Below are positions 55,450-63,546 of a stretch of DNA of 64,000 nt, one piece after another. Source of the stretch: Deltaproteobacteria bacterium (GTDB taxonomy: Bacteria > Myxococcota_A > Polyangia > Polyangiales > Houyiibacteriaceae); NCBI GenBank assembly GCA_017644045.1, contig JAEPMI010000007.1:372001-436000 (forward strand), given 5' to 3'. Position numbers and translations under genes: made by a program. The notes beneath the pieces were generated by a model, which made no database searches, was not told the origin of the DNA, and saw nothing but the letters and a program-made list of their open reading frames with translations. How positions within the stretch are numbered: the stretch's first letter is position 1; every line of letters begins with the position of its first letter.

Positions 55450-56928
55450 ATGCGCACCTGCGACGTCGCCGTGATCGGAGCAGGCTTCGGCGGCCTCGCC
55501 GCGGCCCTCGAGCTCACCCGCTCCGGCGCCGACGTCGTCCTCCTCGAGCAGCTCCGCTACCCCGGCGGCTGCGCTTCCACCTTCACCCGAGGCGGCGCGC
55601 GCTACGAATCCGGCGCCACGCTCTTCAGCGGCTTCGGCGAAGGCCAGCTCTTCCGCCGATGGATGGACGAGCTCGACCTCGACGTCGAGGTCCGCACGAT
55701 GGACCCGCTGGTCGAGCTGCGCACTCCGTCCTTCACTCTCGGGGTCCCGCCCGAGCGCGAGCCGTTCCTGACTCGCCTCTGCGCGCTCGCGCCGCGACAC
55801 GAGCGCAGCATCCGCGCCTTCTTCGTCGAGCAGCGCAAGGTCGCCGACGCGCTCTGGGCGCTCTTCGACGAACCCACCCTCCTGCCACCCTTCGACGCGC
55901 GCACCTTCTTCCGCCACGTCGGCCGTGCGCCCCGCTATCTACCGCTGCTGCGCGTCATCGGGTTGCCGCTCGAGACCGTCGTGCGGCGTCACGGCCTCGC
56001 GGACTGCCAGCCGCTCCGCACCTTTCTCGACGCCGTCTGCCAGATCACCGTCCAGTGCGGCGTTGCCGAGGTCGAGGCGCCCTTCGCGCTCGCGGCGATG
56101 GACTACTACTTCCGGGGCACCGGCCACGTCCACGGCGGAATCGGCCAGCTCGCGTGGGCGCTCGCCCGCGCCGCCGAAGCCCACGGCGCCGAGCTCCGCT
56201 TCACCGACCAGGTCCGCACCCTCGCCCGAACCGACGGCGGCTGGCACCTGAAGACCCGCAAGGGTGAGCTGCACGCGCGCCAGGTCGTCGCCAACCTCAC
56301 CCCGCATGCGCTCCGCCGCATTCGGGGTGAGTCGACCGCACGCCTCGACCGGCTGGCGACCAACGTCGAGGGCGGTTGGGGCGCCGCGATGATCTACCTG
56401 CGCCTCGCCGAGGGCGCCCTCCCCGACCGACCGGAGGCGCACCACCTCGAGCTCGTCGCCGACGAACACGCCGCCTTCACGGAAGGCAACCACCTCTTCT
56501 GTTCGATCAGCGCGGTGGCCGAGAAGCGCGGCCCGAACGGCGAGCGCACCGTCACCATCTCGACCCACGTCCCCTCCGCTGCGTTCCGTGGCGACGATGT
56601 CGCCTCACGCATCACGAAGGTCCAGGAGCGGATGGCCCACACGCTCGACCGCCTCGCGCCCGAGCTCACCGCCGCGACCGCGCACTCGATGACCGGGAGC
56701 CCCCGCACCTTCGAGCGCTTCACCGGCCGCGACTTCGGCTATGTGGGCGGCATCCCGCGCACCAAGGGCCTGCACCACTACCGCCACCTGACCAACCCAC
56801 CGATCTGGCCTGGGCTCTGGATGGTGGGCGACAGCGTCTTCCCCGGACAGAGCACGCTGGCCACCGCGCTCGGCGGCGTGAAAGTGGCCGGCCAGCTCGC
56901 TGGCGAAACTCGGGTAGCGAGCGCCTAG
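55450..56928 (+). CDS. FAD-dependent oxidoreductase, phytoene desaturase / CrtISO-like
   Basis: A 492-residue amine-oxidase-fold flavoprotein. N-terminal dinucleotide-binding motif VAVIGAGFGGLAAALELTRSG, then EQLRYPGGCASTFTRGG, a carotenoid-isomerase/desaturase signature (GGCxxTF), GGIGQLAWALARAAEAHGAE, and the C-terminal FAD motif GLWMVGDSVFPGQSTLATAL. This is the layout of carotenoid cis-trans isomerases and phytoene dehydrogenase relatives. No crtB or crtE gene lies nearby, so it may act on another polyene or lipid. ATG 55450. It converges on the next gene with a four-base overlap of the coding ends. Confidence 0.85.
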   Translation: MRTCDVAVIGAGFGGLAAALELTRSGADVVLLEQLRYPGGCASTFTRGGARYESGATLFSGFGEGQLFRRWMDELDLDVEVRTMDPLVELRTPSFTLGVPPEREPFLTRLCALAPRHERSIRAFFVEQRKVADALWALFDEPTLLPPFDARTFFRHVGRAPRYLPLLRVIGLPLETVVRRHGLADCQPLRTFLDAVCQITVQCGVAEVEAPFALAAMDYYFRGTGHVHGGIGQLAWALARAAEAHGAELRFTDQVRTLARTDGGWHLKTRKGELHARQVVANLTPHALRRIRGESTARLDRLATNVEGGWGAAMIYLRLAEGALPDRPEAHHLELVADEHAAFTEGNHLFCSISAVAEKRGPNGERTVTISTHVPSAAFRGDDVASRITKVQERMAHTLDRLAPELTAATAHSMTGSPRTFERFTGRDFGYVGGIPRTKGLHHYRHLTNPPIWPGLWMVGDSVFPGQSTLATALGGVKVAGQLAGETRVASA

Positions 56929-57569
56929 AATTCCATCGAGAAGTCGAGTCCGCCGCCGTCGAGACCCATGCGCGGGGCCAGCTGCCAGTTGTCCGCGTAG
57001 TAGACGATGTACTTCTTCGGCACGAGCCCGCCGATGAGGAGCCCGAACCCAACGGTCTGGAAGACGCCCATGAACGCGGCGCCGAGCTTGCGTGCCTGCG
57101 TGTCGGCGCGAGCCGCCGCGATGAAGGGACCGACCACGGGCACCAGGTTGATGTCCTGTACTCGTCCGCCCGAGTCCTCGGACACCGCCCACGCAGCGAG
57201 CGTCCCGATGTACGAGACACCGAAGAGCGCGAGGCCCGGGATCAACAGGCCGAGCCGCATCCGCGTCACGATCTCGCCCCCCGGCGGGATCTGCATGCCC
57301 TCGTGGTACGCGATGCGCTGCCGCCGCCCTCGGTACCCCGGCTGCTGACCGTACCCGGGCTGCTGGTAGCCCGGCTGTTGATAGCCCGGCTGCTGCTGCC
57401 CGTACGCGGGCTGCGCCGGCTGCTGCTGGTAGCCATCGGGCACCGGTTGCTGCGCTGGAGGCGCTTGGTCCTGCTCCACGACGGGCACGCCCTGCGCCTG
57501 CGCAACGCTCCCCCAACCCAGGGCGCACGCAACGGCCGCGCCCATGAACCACACCTTCGTTCCCTGCAT
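56925..57569 (-). CDS. Exported membrane protein with Gln/Pro/Gly/Tyr repeats
   Basis: A 214-residue protein: signal peptide (to about SVAQAQ), a low-complexity region (about 30-80) built of QQPGYQ-like repeats, then a C-terminal domain with two or three hydrophobic helices (RLGLLIPGLALFGVSYIGTL, LVPVVGPFIAAARADT, VFQTVGFGLLIGGLV). Proteins of this build (repeat plus membrane tail) are common in myxobacteria, function unknown. ATG 57569 starts the signal peptide; the open frame upstream is longer but has no signal features. Confidence 0.75.
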   Translation of the reverse strand: MQGTKVWFMGAAVACALGWGSVAQAQGVPVVEQDQAPPAQQPVPDGYQQQPAQPAYGQQQPGYQQPGYQQPGYGQQPGYRGRRQRIAYHEGMQIPPGGEIVTRMRLGLLIPGLALFGVSYIGTLAAWAVSEDSGGRVQDINLVPVVGPFIAAARADTQARKLGAAFMGVFQTVGFGLLIGGLVPKKYIVYYADNWQLAPRMGLDGGGLDFSMEF

Positions 57570-57691
57570 GTCGGTGAACGAAGCATGGAACGTGCCGCTC
57601 CAGGGGAGCAAGAAAGCCCAATATCTTCGGGCTCGAGCCCCCTTGGAGCGGCGTGCCCCAGGGTCACGGTCGTGAACTGCGGGCCGCAACC

Positions 57692-58459
57692 TCAGTTCCG
57701 GCGCTTCAGCGTCCGCCGGTAGTCAGCGAAGCGCAGCTTCGCGATGACCGAACGGTCGAGCGTCCGCGCCACCAGCCCTTCGGGCCGACCACCGCCGCCT
57801 TCGTCGAGCGCGCTCCGCGTCTCGGGGATGTGCTCCTCGAGAAACGCGGCCGCCTCGGCGACGGAGCTCGGCATCGCATCGACTCGAGCGATCCGAGGCG
57901 TGACCTCGAGCTCGAAGCGCGACGCGAGCGCCTGCAACTCCTCCTCGCCGACGAAGGTCTGACCACCGCCGTTTCGCCACGCGGCGATCGCTTCCGGTTC
58001 CTCTTCGAGGCGATCCACGAAGGCCTCGGTCCGAACGACGTCGAAGAGTCGGAAGCCCACACGCCGCGAGCCCGTGTACTGCTTGCTCGCGCCGGTGACC
58101 TTGCCGCCATAGACCTCGCCGTAGAACGCGAGCAACGCACCGGGCTCCGCCGAGTCCACGAGTCGCTCTGCGGCGTCACGCACGGCGTCCACGATGCCGA
58201 GCGCCGGGTTTGCGATGATGTCGCCCCGCGCATGCAGCAGCTCGCTCCGGCTCCCGATCACGTAGCGACCATCGGGAAACACCACGACTCGCGTGTTCGT
58301 GCCGTCGATCTTCTCCGTCAGCAACACCGGCCCATCGAACGTGAGCGAGTCCTCCGTCAGCGCGCCCTTCGCGCCGAGCGCGTGAAAGGTCGGGATGGAC
58401 GGATACTTGGTGAGCGAGTTGAGCCGATCGAGATCGGCGCTGCGAAGATCGAACGTCAT
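57692..58459 (-). CDS. RNA ligase (Rnl2-like nucleotidyltransferase fold)
   Basis: A 255-residue ligase. Motif I EKIDGTN has the nucleotidyl-accepting Lys50; other motifs are visible: FYGEVYGG (112-119), FRLFDV (136-141), a motif IV EGLVAR and motif V VIAKLRFADYRR near the C-terminus. This is the set for ATP-dependent RNA ligases of the Rnl2/RNA_ligase family, which seal nicks in RNA via ligase-AMP and RNA-adenylate intermediates. ATG 58459 is chosen because the family-type N-terminus (LNSLTKYPSIPTFHALG) starts there. It is divergent from the tRNA-Val gene, whose promoter lies only 90-120 bp from its start, so an RNA-repair context involving tRNA is worth testing. Confidence 0.88.
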   Translation of the reverse strand: MTFDLRSADLDRLNSLTKYPSIPTFHALGAKGALTEDSLTFDGPVLLTEKIDGTNTRVVVFPDGRYVIGSRSELLHARGDIIANPALGIVDAVRDAAERLVDSAEPGALLAFYGEVYGGKVTGASKQYTGSRRVGFRLFDVVRTEAFVDRLEEEPEAIAAWRNGGGQTFVGEEELQALASRFELEVTPRIARVDAMPSSVAEAAAFLEEHIPETRSALDEGGGGRPEGLVARTLDRSVIAKLRFADYRRTLKRRN

Positions 58460-58548
58460 CGGAGTGCCTGTCTGGCGCAGGTGCGCCGCAAAGGCCGGAC
58501 AGGTGGGTCGCCGATCGCGGCGCGCAACCCCGCCACCACCAAACACCC

Positions 58549-58576
58549 TGGCCAACACGCCGATCGAGGCTAGAGT
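58549..58576 (+). promoter_or_regulatory. Promoter of tRNA-Val gene
   Basis: TGGCCA (58549-58554) and TAGAGT (58571-58576) with a 16-bp spacer; the mature tRNA begins 19 bp beyond the -10. Confidence 0.45.
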
Positions 58577-58595
58577 AGCGCCGCCCGAAGCACCC

Positions 58596-58670
58596 GGGCG
58601 GGTAGCTCAGTGGTAGAGCGCCTCCCTTACAAGGAGGACGTCGTCGGTTCGACCCCGGCCCCGCCCACCA
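58596..58670 (+). tRNA. tRNA-Val(UAC), CCA encoded
   Basis: A complete cloverleaf: acceptor GGGCGGG / CCCGCCC, D arm GCTC...GAGC with loop AGTGGTA, anticodon stem CCTCC / GGAGG with loop CTTACAA (anticodon TAC, reading GUA and, with modification, other Val codons), T arm GTCGG / CCGGC with loop TTCGACC, discriminator A and genomic CCA at 58668-58670. It is a single gene with its own promoter, divergent from the RNA ligase. Confidence 0.96.
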
Positions 58671-58955
58671 ACCGCCCTTTGGCGACCGCCGCGTGCCGCG
58701 CGCTTCGCTCATCCCGGCGACCCGGACCTCGGGCGGCAGCGCCGGCTCTCGCGAAGCCGCGCCGACGATGCGCTCGAGCTCGCCCCTTTTCGAGTGGGCC
58801 GTGGCGCTGCCAAAGAGGGGCAATTCAGATCTTCGCTCTACCCTCCGAAGGGGCGATCGATGTCGCCAAACGCATGATGGAACACCCACTCGCCAACCGC
58901 GTAGTCGACCGCGACTCTCGCGAAGAAGACGGTCCTATCTGAGCGCGAACTCGCC
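58671..58955. other. Intergenic region, no confident gene
   Basis: The 285 bp after the tRNA hold short open frames on both strands, but none has a start, composition or homology pattern I trust. A plus-strand frame would begin inside the tRNA. I see no T-rich terminator. Confidence 0.5.
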
Positions 58956-59519
58956 TCAGGCCTGGCCGCGTTCGAGCAGCTTCTGCAGGTGCTGGCGGCT
59001 GATGCCGAGCTCGGCCGCGGCATGGGATTTGGTCTGATCCGCACGCTCGAGCGCCTCGTTCACCATCGCGCGCCGCACCCGCCCGAGCACGTCACCCAGG
59101 CTGGCGGCGCCCACCATCCGTCGCGCAACGCTCTCGATCTCGGCTTCCCCCGGCGGCGCGATCTTCGCGACCGCGTCGACCAGTATGTCGACCCCGAAGG
59201 GCTTTTCGAGGATCGCGACCACCCCGGCGCGGCCGAGCTCGAACGCATCTTCGACGGTCGCCTGACCGCTGATCGCGAGGACCGGGACCGAGGGCACGCG
59301 CACCGCAGCCGCCCGTGCGATCAAGAGTCCGCTCGCCGGCCCCAGGTTCACGTCCGTGATCACGAGGTCGATGGGTTCGCAGAGCTGCTCGAGACCGTCC
59401 TCGACCGTGCCGACGCCGATGACCTCGGCCCCCTCGCTCTCCAATCCCCGACTGAGCCCCCTGAGAAGCAGGGGGTCGTCGTCGACAAGGAGGATTGTCG
59501 TACCGGCGAGGCTCCCCAC
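58956..59519 (-). CDS. Response regulator with Fis-type DNA-binding domain (ActR/RegA-like)
   Basis: A 187-residue protein: receiver domain (about 7-125) with LLVDDDP, phospho-acceptor Asp in LVITDVNLG, and the Lys of ILEKPF; then a linker and a C-terminal Fis-type helix-turn-helix (KSHAAAELGISRQHLQKLLE). It lacks the sigma-54 AAA domain, the arrangement found in ActR/RegA-type regulators. GTG 59519 is preferred because it has a -10 box seven bases upstream; the open frame begins 57 bp earlier. No histidine kinase lies next to it in the window. Confidence 0.9.
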   Translation of the reverse strand: MGSLAGTTILLVDDDPLLLRGLSRGLESEGAEVIGVGTVEDGLEQLCEPIDLVITDVNLGPASGLLIARAAAVRVPSVPVLAISGQATVEDAFELGRAGVVAILEKPFGVDILVDAVAKIAPPGEAEIESVARRMVGAASLGDVLGRVRRAMVNEALERADQTKSHAAAELGISRQHLQKLLERGQA

Positions 59520-59526
59520 GTCGTAC

Positions 59527-59532
59527 GAGATA
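59527..59532 (-). promoter_or_regulatory. -10-like box TATCTC before response regulator
   Basis: On the minus strand TATCTC is followed by seven bases and the GTG at 59519, so the mRNA may be leaderless. Confidence 0.35.
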
Positions 59533-59557
59533 CCCCAATGACCGGGTGCCCGGACAT

Positions 59558-59571
59558 GCAACACTTGTTGC
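59558..59571. promoter_or_regulatory. Palindrome GCAACA-CT-TGTTGC upstream of response regulator
   Basis: A perfect inverted repeat about 26 bp upstream of the -10 box, near the -35 position. A likely binding site for the regulator itself or another dimeric factor; no T-run follows it. Confidence 0.4.
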
Positions 59572-59680
59572 GGCAAGCGTAAACGGGCTTTAAACCAGAC
59601 CGCTCCGAGGGTCGGTCACCCCCATAGGGCGCTCGCACAGGGCCGCTACGAGACGCGTTCGGAGATCCCTCACCCCCTGC

Positions 59681-61351
59681 TCAGAGCGAGCACCCTTCGT
59701 GCACCGGACCGCTGAAGCCTTCGAGACCTCCGGCGCCGCCGCCCGAAGACGCCGCGCCACCGTCGCCCACCCAACCGGCCTCGAGGCCATCGAGGGTGAC
59801 TCCGGTCGCCTCGGACTCGCAGAGCAGGACGGCCACGCTCGACCCACCGGCGCCCCCCGCGCTGGACCCGCCGGTGCCGCCGACCTGACCGGCGCCGCCG
59901 ATGCCGCCCGCGTAACCGCCGCTGCCCGCGGGACCGCCCGGGCCGCCCGGACCGCCCGGACCGCCGTCCGCGCCCGCGCCTCCGTCGCCACCGGTGCCGC
60001 TCGTGAACGTGCTCTCCACGACCTCGAAGATCGAACCGACCGCGAAGAGCGCGAACGAGCTCCCGCCGGCCTGGCCGCCGCTACCGGGGTGTCCGCCGCA
60101 GCCGCCAGAGCCACCGCCGCCGCCGCCGCCGCCCGTGGGACCGAAGCCACCGGCGTTGCAGCCCGAGCCACCACCGCCGCCACCCGAGCCGCCGTAGCCG
60201 TGGGTTCCGACGGTACCCACGCCGCCATCTCGACCCGCCCACACCAGACCGTCCACCTCGCCTCGGAGCGTGGGCGCCGGAGCGTTCGTTCCCGAAGCGG
60301 CGGGCTCGTCGGAGCAGACACTGCCCACGCCTCCGGGCTCACCGTCGTAGTCGATGGGCGACACGCAGCTGCACGCGTCGCCGGCGCTCCCGCCGCCGCA
60401 GCTCGGGAGCATCGGGGGAGCCCCCCCGGGCTGGGCGTCCTCGCGACCGGTGCCACAGCCCGAGAGGTTGTCGCCGCCGCCTTCACCGCCCGCGCCGCCC
60501 TCGGTGCGCGGCGCACTCATGCCGTCGCACTCGCTCACCGATCCCGCGCCGCCAGGCGTGCGGTCGCCGTCACTCCCGGTGTCGCCGTCGTCTCCGGTCC
60601 CGCCGATGTTCCCCATCGCGCCGGAGGCACCGGTCACTCCGTCTTCGCCTCGGGAGCCATTGCCGGCGACGACCACGAGGTTGCGAAGAATCAGCCCACC
60701 GAGGTCCTCGAGCACCGGCTCCGAATCGACGACCCGGATCCCGTAGATGTCGACGCCGCGGGTGTCGAAGCGCGCCGTGCGGCCGCGAATGGTGAAGGAC
60801 TCGACCACCGTCGGCGCCCCGATGCCCTCGGCCACCATGCCCTCGATGCGTCCGTCCTGCGGCTCCGCGCCCTCGATGGCGGTCTCGTTCCCCTCGCCAC
60901 GGGACCAGCCGTCGTCGGCGTCGTAGCCGCCGTAGAGCGAGACGCCGTCCGCGAGCTCCACGCGACCGGTGTACGTCCCGCGCGAGACCGCGACGGCGTG
61001 GATGCGGCCCGTGGCCACGCCACGAGCGATCGCGACGTCGATGCCCCGCTGGACCGTGGCGTAGGGCGCGTCGGGGGTGCCTTCGCCCTCCTCGTCGTCT
61101 CCGTCCTGCGCGACGTAGATGCAGTAGGCCATGCGCCCGAACTCATCCATGAAGAACATGGCGTCCGCGCCGCAGCGCTCCGGCAGCGGCCCGAGGTCCG
61201 GCGTGAAGGCGTCGTACTCGCGGGGACGAGCGTCCCGACCGCCCATGTCGGTGGGCCCGCCGTCGCCCAGTCCCGAGTCCACCTCGACCCGGTCGTCGTC
61301 GCCACAGGCGAGGGCCGCAACCAGGGACAAGGCGAGTGCAACGCGTTTCAT
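59681..61351 (-). CDS. Secreted Gly-rich lipoprotein with parallel beta-helix segment
   Basis: A 556-residue exported protein. Signal peptide with probable lipid-attachment Cys (VAALACGDDD), an N-terminal part (about 60-200) with APYATVQRGIDVAIARG and SLYGGYDADDGWSRGE, typical of DUF1565/parallel beta-helix surface proteins of myxobacteria, then about 300 residues very rich in Gly with collagen-like GGxGG and GPGGPGG runs, and several Cys (e.g. CGGGSAGDACSC). ATG 61351 starts the signal peptide. The long Gly-rich region is likely extended and flexible. No catalytic motif is visible; a surface or matrix role is inferred. Confidence 0.8.
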   Translation of the reverse strand: MKRVALALSLVAALACGDDDRVEVDSGLGDGGPTDMGGRDARPREYDAFTPDLGPLPERCGADAMFFMDEFGRMAYCIYVAQDGDDEEGEGTPDAPYATVQRGIDVAIARGVATGRIHAVAVSRGTYTGRVELADGVSLYGGYDADDGWSRGEGNETAIEGAEPQDGRIEGMVAEGIGAPTVVESFTIRGRTARFDTRGVDIYGIRVVDSEPVLEDLGGLILRNLVVVAGNGSRGEDGVTGASGAMGNIGGTGDDGDTGSDGDRTPGGAGSVSECDGMSAPRTEGGAGGEGGGDNLSGCGTGREDAQPGGAPPMLPSCGGGSAGDACSCVSPIDYDGEPGGVGSVCSDEPAASGTNAPAPTLRGEVDGLVWAGRDGGVGTVGTHGYGGSGGGGGGSGCNAGGFGPTGGGGGGGGSGGCGGHPGSGGQAGGSSFALFAVGSIFEVVESTFTSGTGGDGGAGADGGPGGPGGPGGPAGSGGYAGGIGGAGQVGGTGGSSAGGAGGSSVAVLLCESEATGVTLDGLEAGWVGDGGAASSGGGAGGLEGFSGPVHEGCSL

Positions 61352-61455
61352 CGCCTCAGTACACCACGGCGAGCGAGGCGAGGACAGCGTCGTGTGAGCG
61401 CCGCCCGGGCCGGGCGCTCGATGGCTCGGGTCGCTGGCGCCGCCGTCTGCAGTGG

Positions 61456-61461
61456 TTACCA
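61456..61461 (+). promoter_or_regulatory. -10-like box TTACCA before exonuclease gene
   Basis: TTACCA ends eight bases before GTG 61470; no Shine-Dalgarno sequence is present. A weaker member of the leaderless set. Confidence 0.3.
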
Positions 61462-61469
61462 GTCCGCCC

Positions 61470-62303
61470 GTGTCTTCCTTCACCCACTTGGTCGTCCTCG
61501 ACTTCGAGGCGACGTGCGACGACGAGGAGCCGCCCGATCCGCAGGAGATCATCGAGTTCCCCTCGGTGCTCCTGAAGCTCGACGGCCTCGAGGTCGTGAG
61601 CGAGTTCGAGAGCTTCGTGCGCCCGGTCCACCACCCGGTGCTGACGCGCTTCTGCACCGAGTTGACGAGCATCACCCAGGACCAGATCGAGAACGCGCCG
61701 ACCTTCCCCGAAGTGTTCGCGGCGCACCAACGATGGCTCGAGAGCAACGGCCTACCGCTCGAGCCCGACGATTCGGGCGCGCTCCCCTACGCGCTCGTCA
61801 CGTGCGGCGACTGGGATCTGCAGACGATGCTCCCGGGTCAGCTGCGCGCGAGCGACCCGCCCTTCGACTTCATGCCGCACCCCTACCGACGCTGGATCAA
61901 CGTCAAGGATCCCTTCCGGAGGTGGAACAAGAAGATGAAGCGCGCCGGCATGGCTCGGATGCTCGAAGCGCTCGACCTCGAGCTCATCGGCCATCACCAC
62001 CGCGGCATCGACGACACCCGGAACATCGCGCGGCTCACCAAGGCGCTGATCGCCCGTCACCAGCCGATGGTGATCACCGGCGAGCTGAGCGCCTCGCGCT
62101 ATCCACCCCTCACGCTCACCCTCGAACGCTGGGGCGAGCGCGTCGAGGTCGAGCTCGCCAAGCGCGCGATGGGCACGCTGCTCGGGCTGGCGAGCGGCAC
62201 GTTCCACAAGCAGGCCAAGCAGGTCTTCGAGGGCGACCGTGAGCTCACCGAAGACGCTCACCTCCGCGAGCTCCGGAACGGCGCGGTCCTCCGCATCGCG
62301 TGA
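61470..62303 (+). CDS. ERI1-like DEDDh 3'-5' exonuclease with ubiquitin-like C-terminal domain
   Basis: A 277-residue protein. Exonuclease part (about 1-200): motif I VVLDFEATCDD (Asp11, Glu13), motif II in TCGDWDLQTML (Asp114), and HHHRGIDDTRNIARL with the catalytic His and Asp (about 175-182). This is the ERI-1/PAN-type DEDDh pattern, a family trimming RNA 3' ends. The C-terminal 65 residues (about 213-277) read like a beta-grasp fold: LTLTLERWGERVEVELA, then QVFEGDRELTEDAHLRELRN and GAVLRIA, closely paralleling ubiquitin's LIFAGKQLED...TLHLV. There is no C-terminal Gly-Gly. GTG 61470 is chosen over GTG 61452 because of the -10 box. Confidence 0.82.
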   Translation: MSSFTHLVVLDFEATCDDEEPPDPQEIIEFPSVLLKLDGLEVVSEFESFVRPVHHPVLTRFCTELTSITQDQIENAPTFPEVFAAHQRWLESNGLPLEPDDSGALPYALVTCGDWDLQTMLPGQLRASDPPFDFMPHPYRRWINVKDPFRRWNKKMKRAGMARMLEALDLELIGHHHRGIDDTRNIARLTKALIARHQPMVITGELSASRYPPLTLTLERWGERVEVELAKRAMGTLLGLASGTFHKQAKQVFEGDRELTEDAHLRELRNGAVLRIA

Positions 62304-62356
62304 AGCTGGACCAGCTGAAGTTTGCGCGACGGGAGCGCCTTCGCGACACTGAGCCC

Positions 62357-62665
62357 GTGCCGACCCTCCGCATCGCAGCGCTCGTGGCCCTCCTGGTCCC
62401 CGCCGCCATCGCGCTCGCCGACAGCGTGGAGGTGCCGGAGTGCGTGACCCACACCAAGCACTCGAGCTATCGCGGTTACGGCTACAACCACTCGGTCGAG
62501 GTGCGGAACGGCTGTGACGCGCCGGTCGAGTGCACGGCGAGCTCGGACTCTGCGCCCGATCCGATCACATTTACGGTGAACGGCAGCGCCACCGTCACCA
62601 AGGTGCTGAAGGTCAACGCCCCGGGCTCGGCCTTCGAGCTCCGGCTGAGCTGCGAGAAGCAGTAG
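62357..62665 (+). CDS. Small secreted protein, unknown function
   Basis: A 102-residue exported protein, or 121 residues if translation starts at the upstream GTG 62300, which overlaps the exonuclease stop. GTG 62357 is preferred because the signal peptide (ALVALLVPAAIALA) directly follows it. The mature part has four Cys, which could make two disulfides, and the segments CVTHTKHSSYRGYGYNHSVE and KVLKVNAPGSAFELRLSCE. It looks like a small beta-sandwich. No family recognised. Confidence 0.6.
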   Translation: MPTLRIAALVALLVPAAIALADSVEVPECVTHTKHSSYRGYGYNHSVEVRNGCDAPVECTASSDSAPDPITFTVNGSATVTKVLKVNAPGSAFELRLSCEKQ

Positions 62666-62768
62666 CGGCGAGGCGCGCGTCAATCGTCGCGCCTTCACAC
62701 TTCTTCACACCAGCGCACGCAATCCGTTCAAAGAGCCGCCCCAGCGTGGTCCTCACCAAGGAGGTTCC

Positions 62769-63254
62769 ATGTTCGGATTCATCATCGGCCTCGCCTCGCT
62801 CTTCGGGCTCGTCTACGTGCTCCGCGGCGGGCATCGAGGCCACTTCGGCGGCGGCTGCGGCCACCGCTCCCACCACCACCATCGGCGCGGCGGCTGGCGC
62901 AAGGGCGGCCGCTGGCTGCGGGGCCTCTTCGAGCGCCTCGACACCACGCCCGGTCAGGAGAAGGTCATCCGCGAAGCGATCGGCGACGTCATGGACGAAG
63001 CCAAGAGCGCGCGGCGCGCCTTCCCCGACGTTCGCTCCAACCTCGGCGCCGCGTTCGCGAGCACATCGCTCGACGAGGCCGCGGTCGAGAACGCCATGGC
63101 CCCCGCGGACGAAGGCCTCGCCCGCCTCCGTGTCGCCATGAGCGAAGCGCTCCGCCGCATCCACGAAGCCCTCGACGACGAGCAGCGTCAGCGCTTGGCC
63201 CGCTGGCTCTCTCGCGGCGACCACGGTCCCCTCCCCTTCGGCCCCTACCGGTGA
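62769..63254 (+). CDS. Spy/CnrR-like periplasmic metal-sensor-type protein
   Basis: A 161-residue protein with an N-terminal membrane helix (FIIGLASLFGLVYVL), a His/Gly-rich segment (HFGGGCGHRSHHHHRRG, about 25-40) able to bind metal, and a C-terminal all-helical region (about 55-150) resembling Spy/CpxP/CnrR proteins (LDDEQRQRLARWL, the LTxxQR-type motif). ATG 62769 has GGAGG six bases upstream (AAGGAGGTTCC). It precedes a small His-rich membrane protein and an OmpR-type regulator, an order that suggests an envelope-stress or metal-sensing system. Confidence 0.75.
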   Translation: MFGFIIGLASLFGLVYVLRGGHRGHFGGGCGHRSHHHHRRGGWRKGGRWLRGLFERLDTTPGQEKVIREAIGDVMDEAKSARRAFPDVRSNLGAAFASTSLDEAAVENAMAPADEGLARLRVAMSEALRRIHEALDDEQRQRLARWLSRGDHGPLPFGPYR

Positions 63255-63262
63255 CACGACCC

Positions 63263-63532
63263 ATGAAACGCAGACTCCTCATCGTCCTCTTCGGCTTCGG
63301 CACCATCGCGGGCTTCGGCTCCGCCGGCGCCCACTGGTCCCGCCACCACCACCGCCACCGCCAGGCCTTCGAGGCCCACGTCGCCCGCGTGTGCGTCGAC
63401 GCCGCCCGCGCGGCCACCGAAGCACGACCGGCGCCTCCGCCCCCCGAGGCCCGACCCGAGCCGCCGCCCCAGCGCGAGTGCCCGCACGACGGCCGCCGTC
63501 GCCATCACCGCCCCCGCCACCCACACCGTTGA
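63263..63532 (+). CDS. Small His/Pro-rich membrane-anchored protein
   Basis: An 89-residue protein with an N-terminal hydrophobic segment (LLIVLFGFGTIAGFG), then HWSRHHHRHRQAFEAHVARV, a Pro-rich stretch and a His/Arg-rich C-terminus (RRRHHRPRHPHR). The abundance of His suggests metal binding in the periplasm. ATG 63263 is chosen; GTG 63251 overlaps the previous stop and would add four residues. Co-transcribed with the Spy/CnrR-like gene. No named family. Confidence 0.55.
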   Translation: MKRRLLIVLFGFGTIAGFGSAGAHWSRHHHRHRQAFEAHVARVCVDAARAATEARPAPPPPEARPEPPPQRECPHDGRRRHHRPRHPHR

Positions 63533-63534
63533 AC

Positions 63535-63540
63535 TAGACT
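63535..63540 (+). promoter_or_regulatory. -10-like box TAGACT before OmpR-type regulator
   Basis: TAGACT ends six bases before GTG 63547. It directly follows the stop of the His-rich gene, so the regulator may be transcribed separately on a leaderless mRNA. Confidence 0.4.
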
Positions 63541-63546
63541 CGCCCC

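Noticed and set aside
58610-58942. 110-residue frame beginning in the tRNA
   Set aside because: Its start lies inside tRNA-Val and no ribosome binding site or family pattern is visible, although the C-terminal 40 residues look somewhat protein-like.
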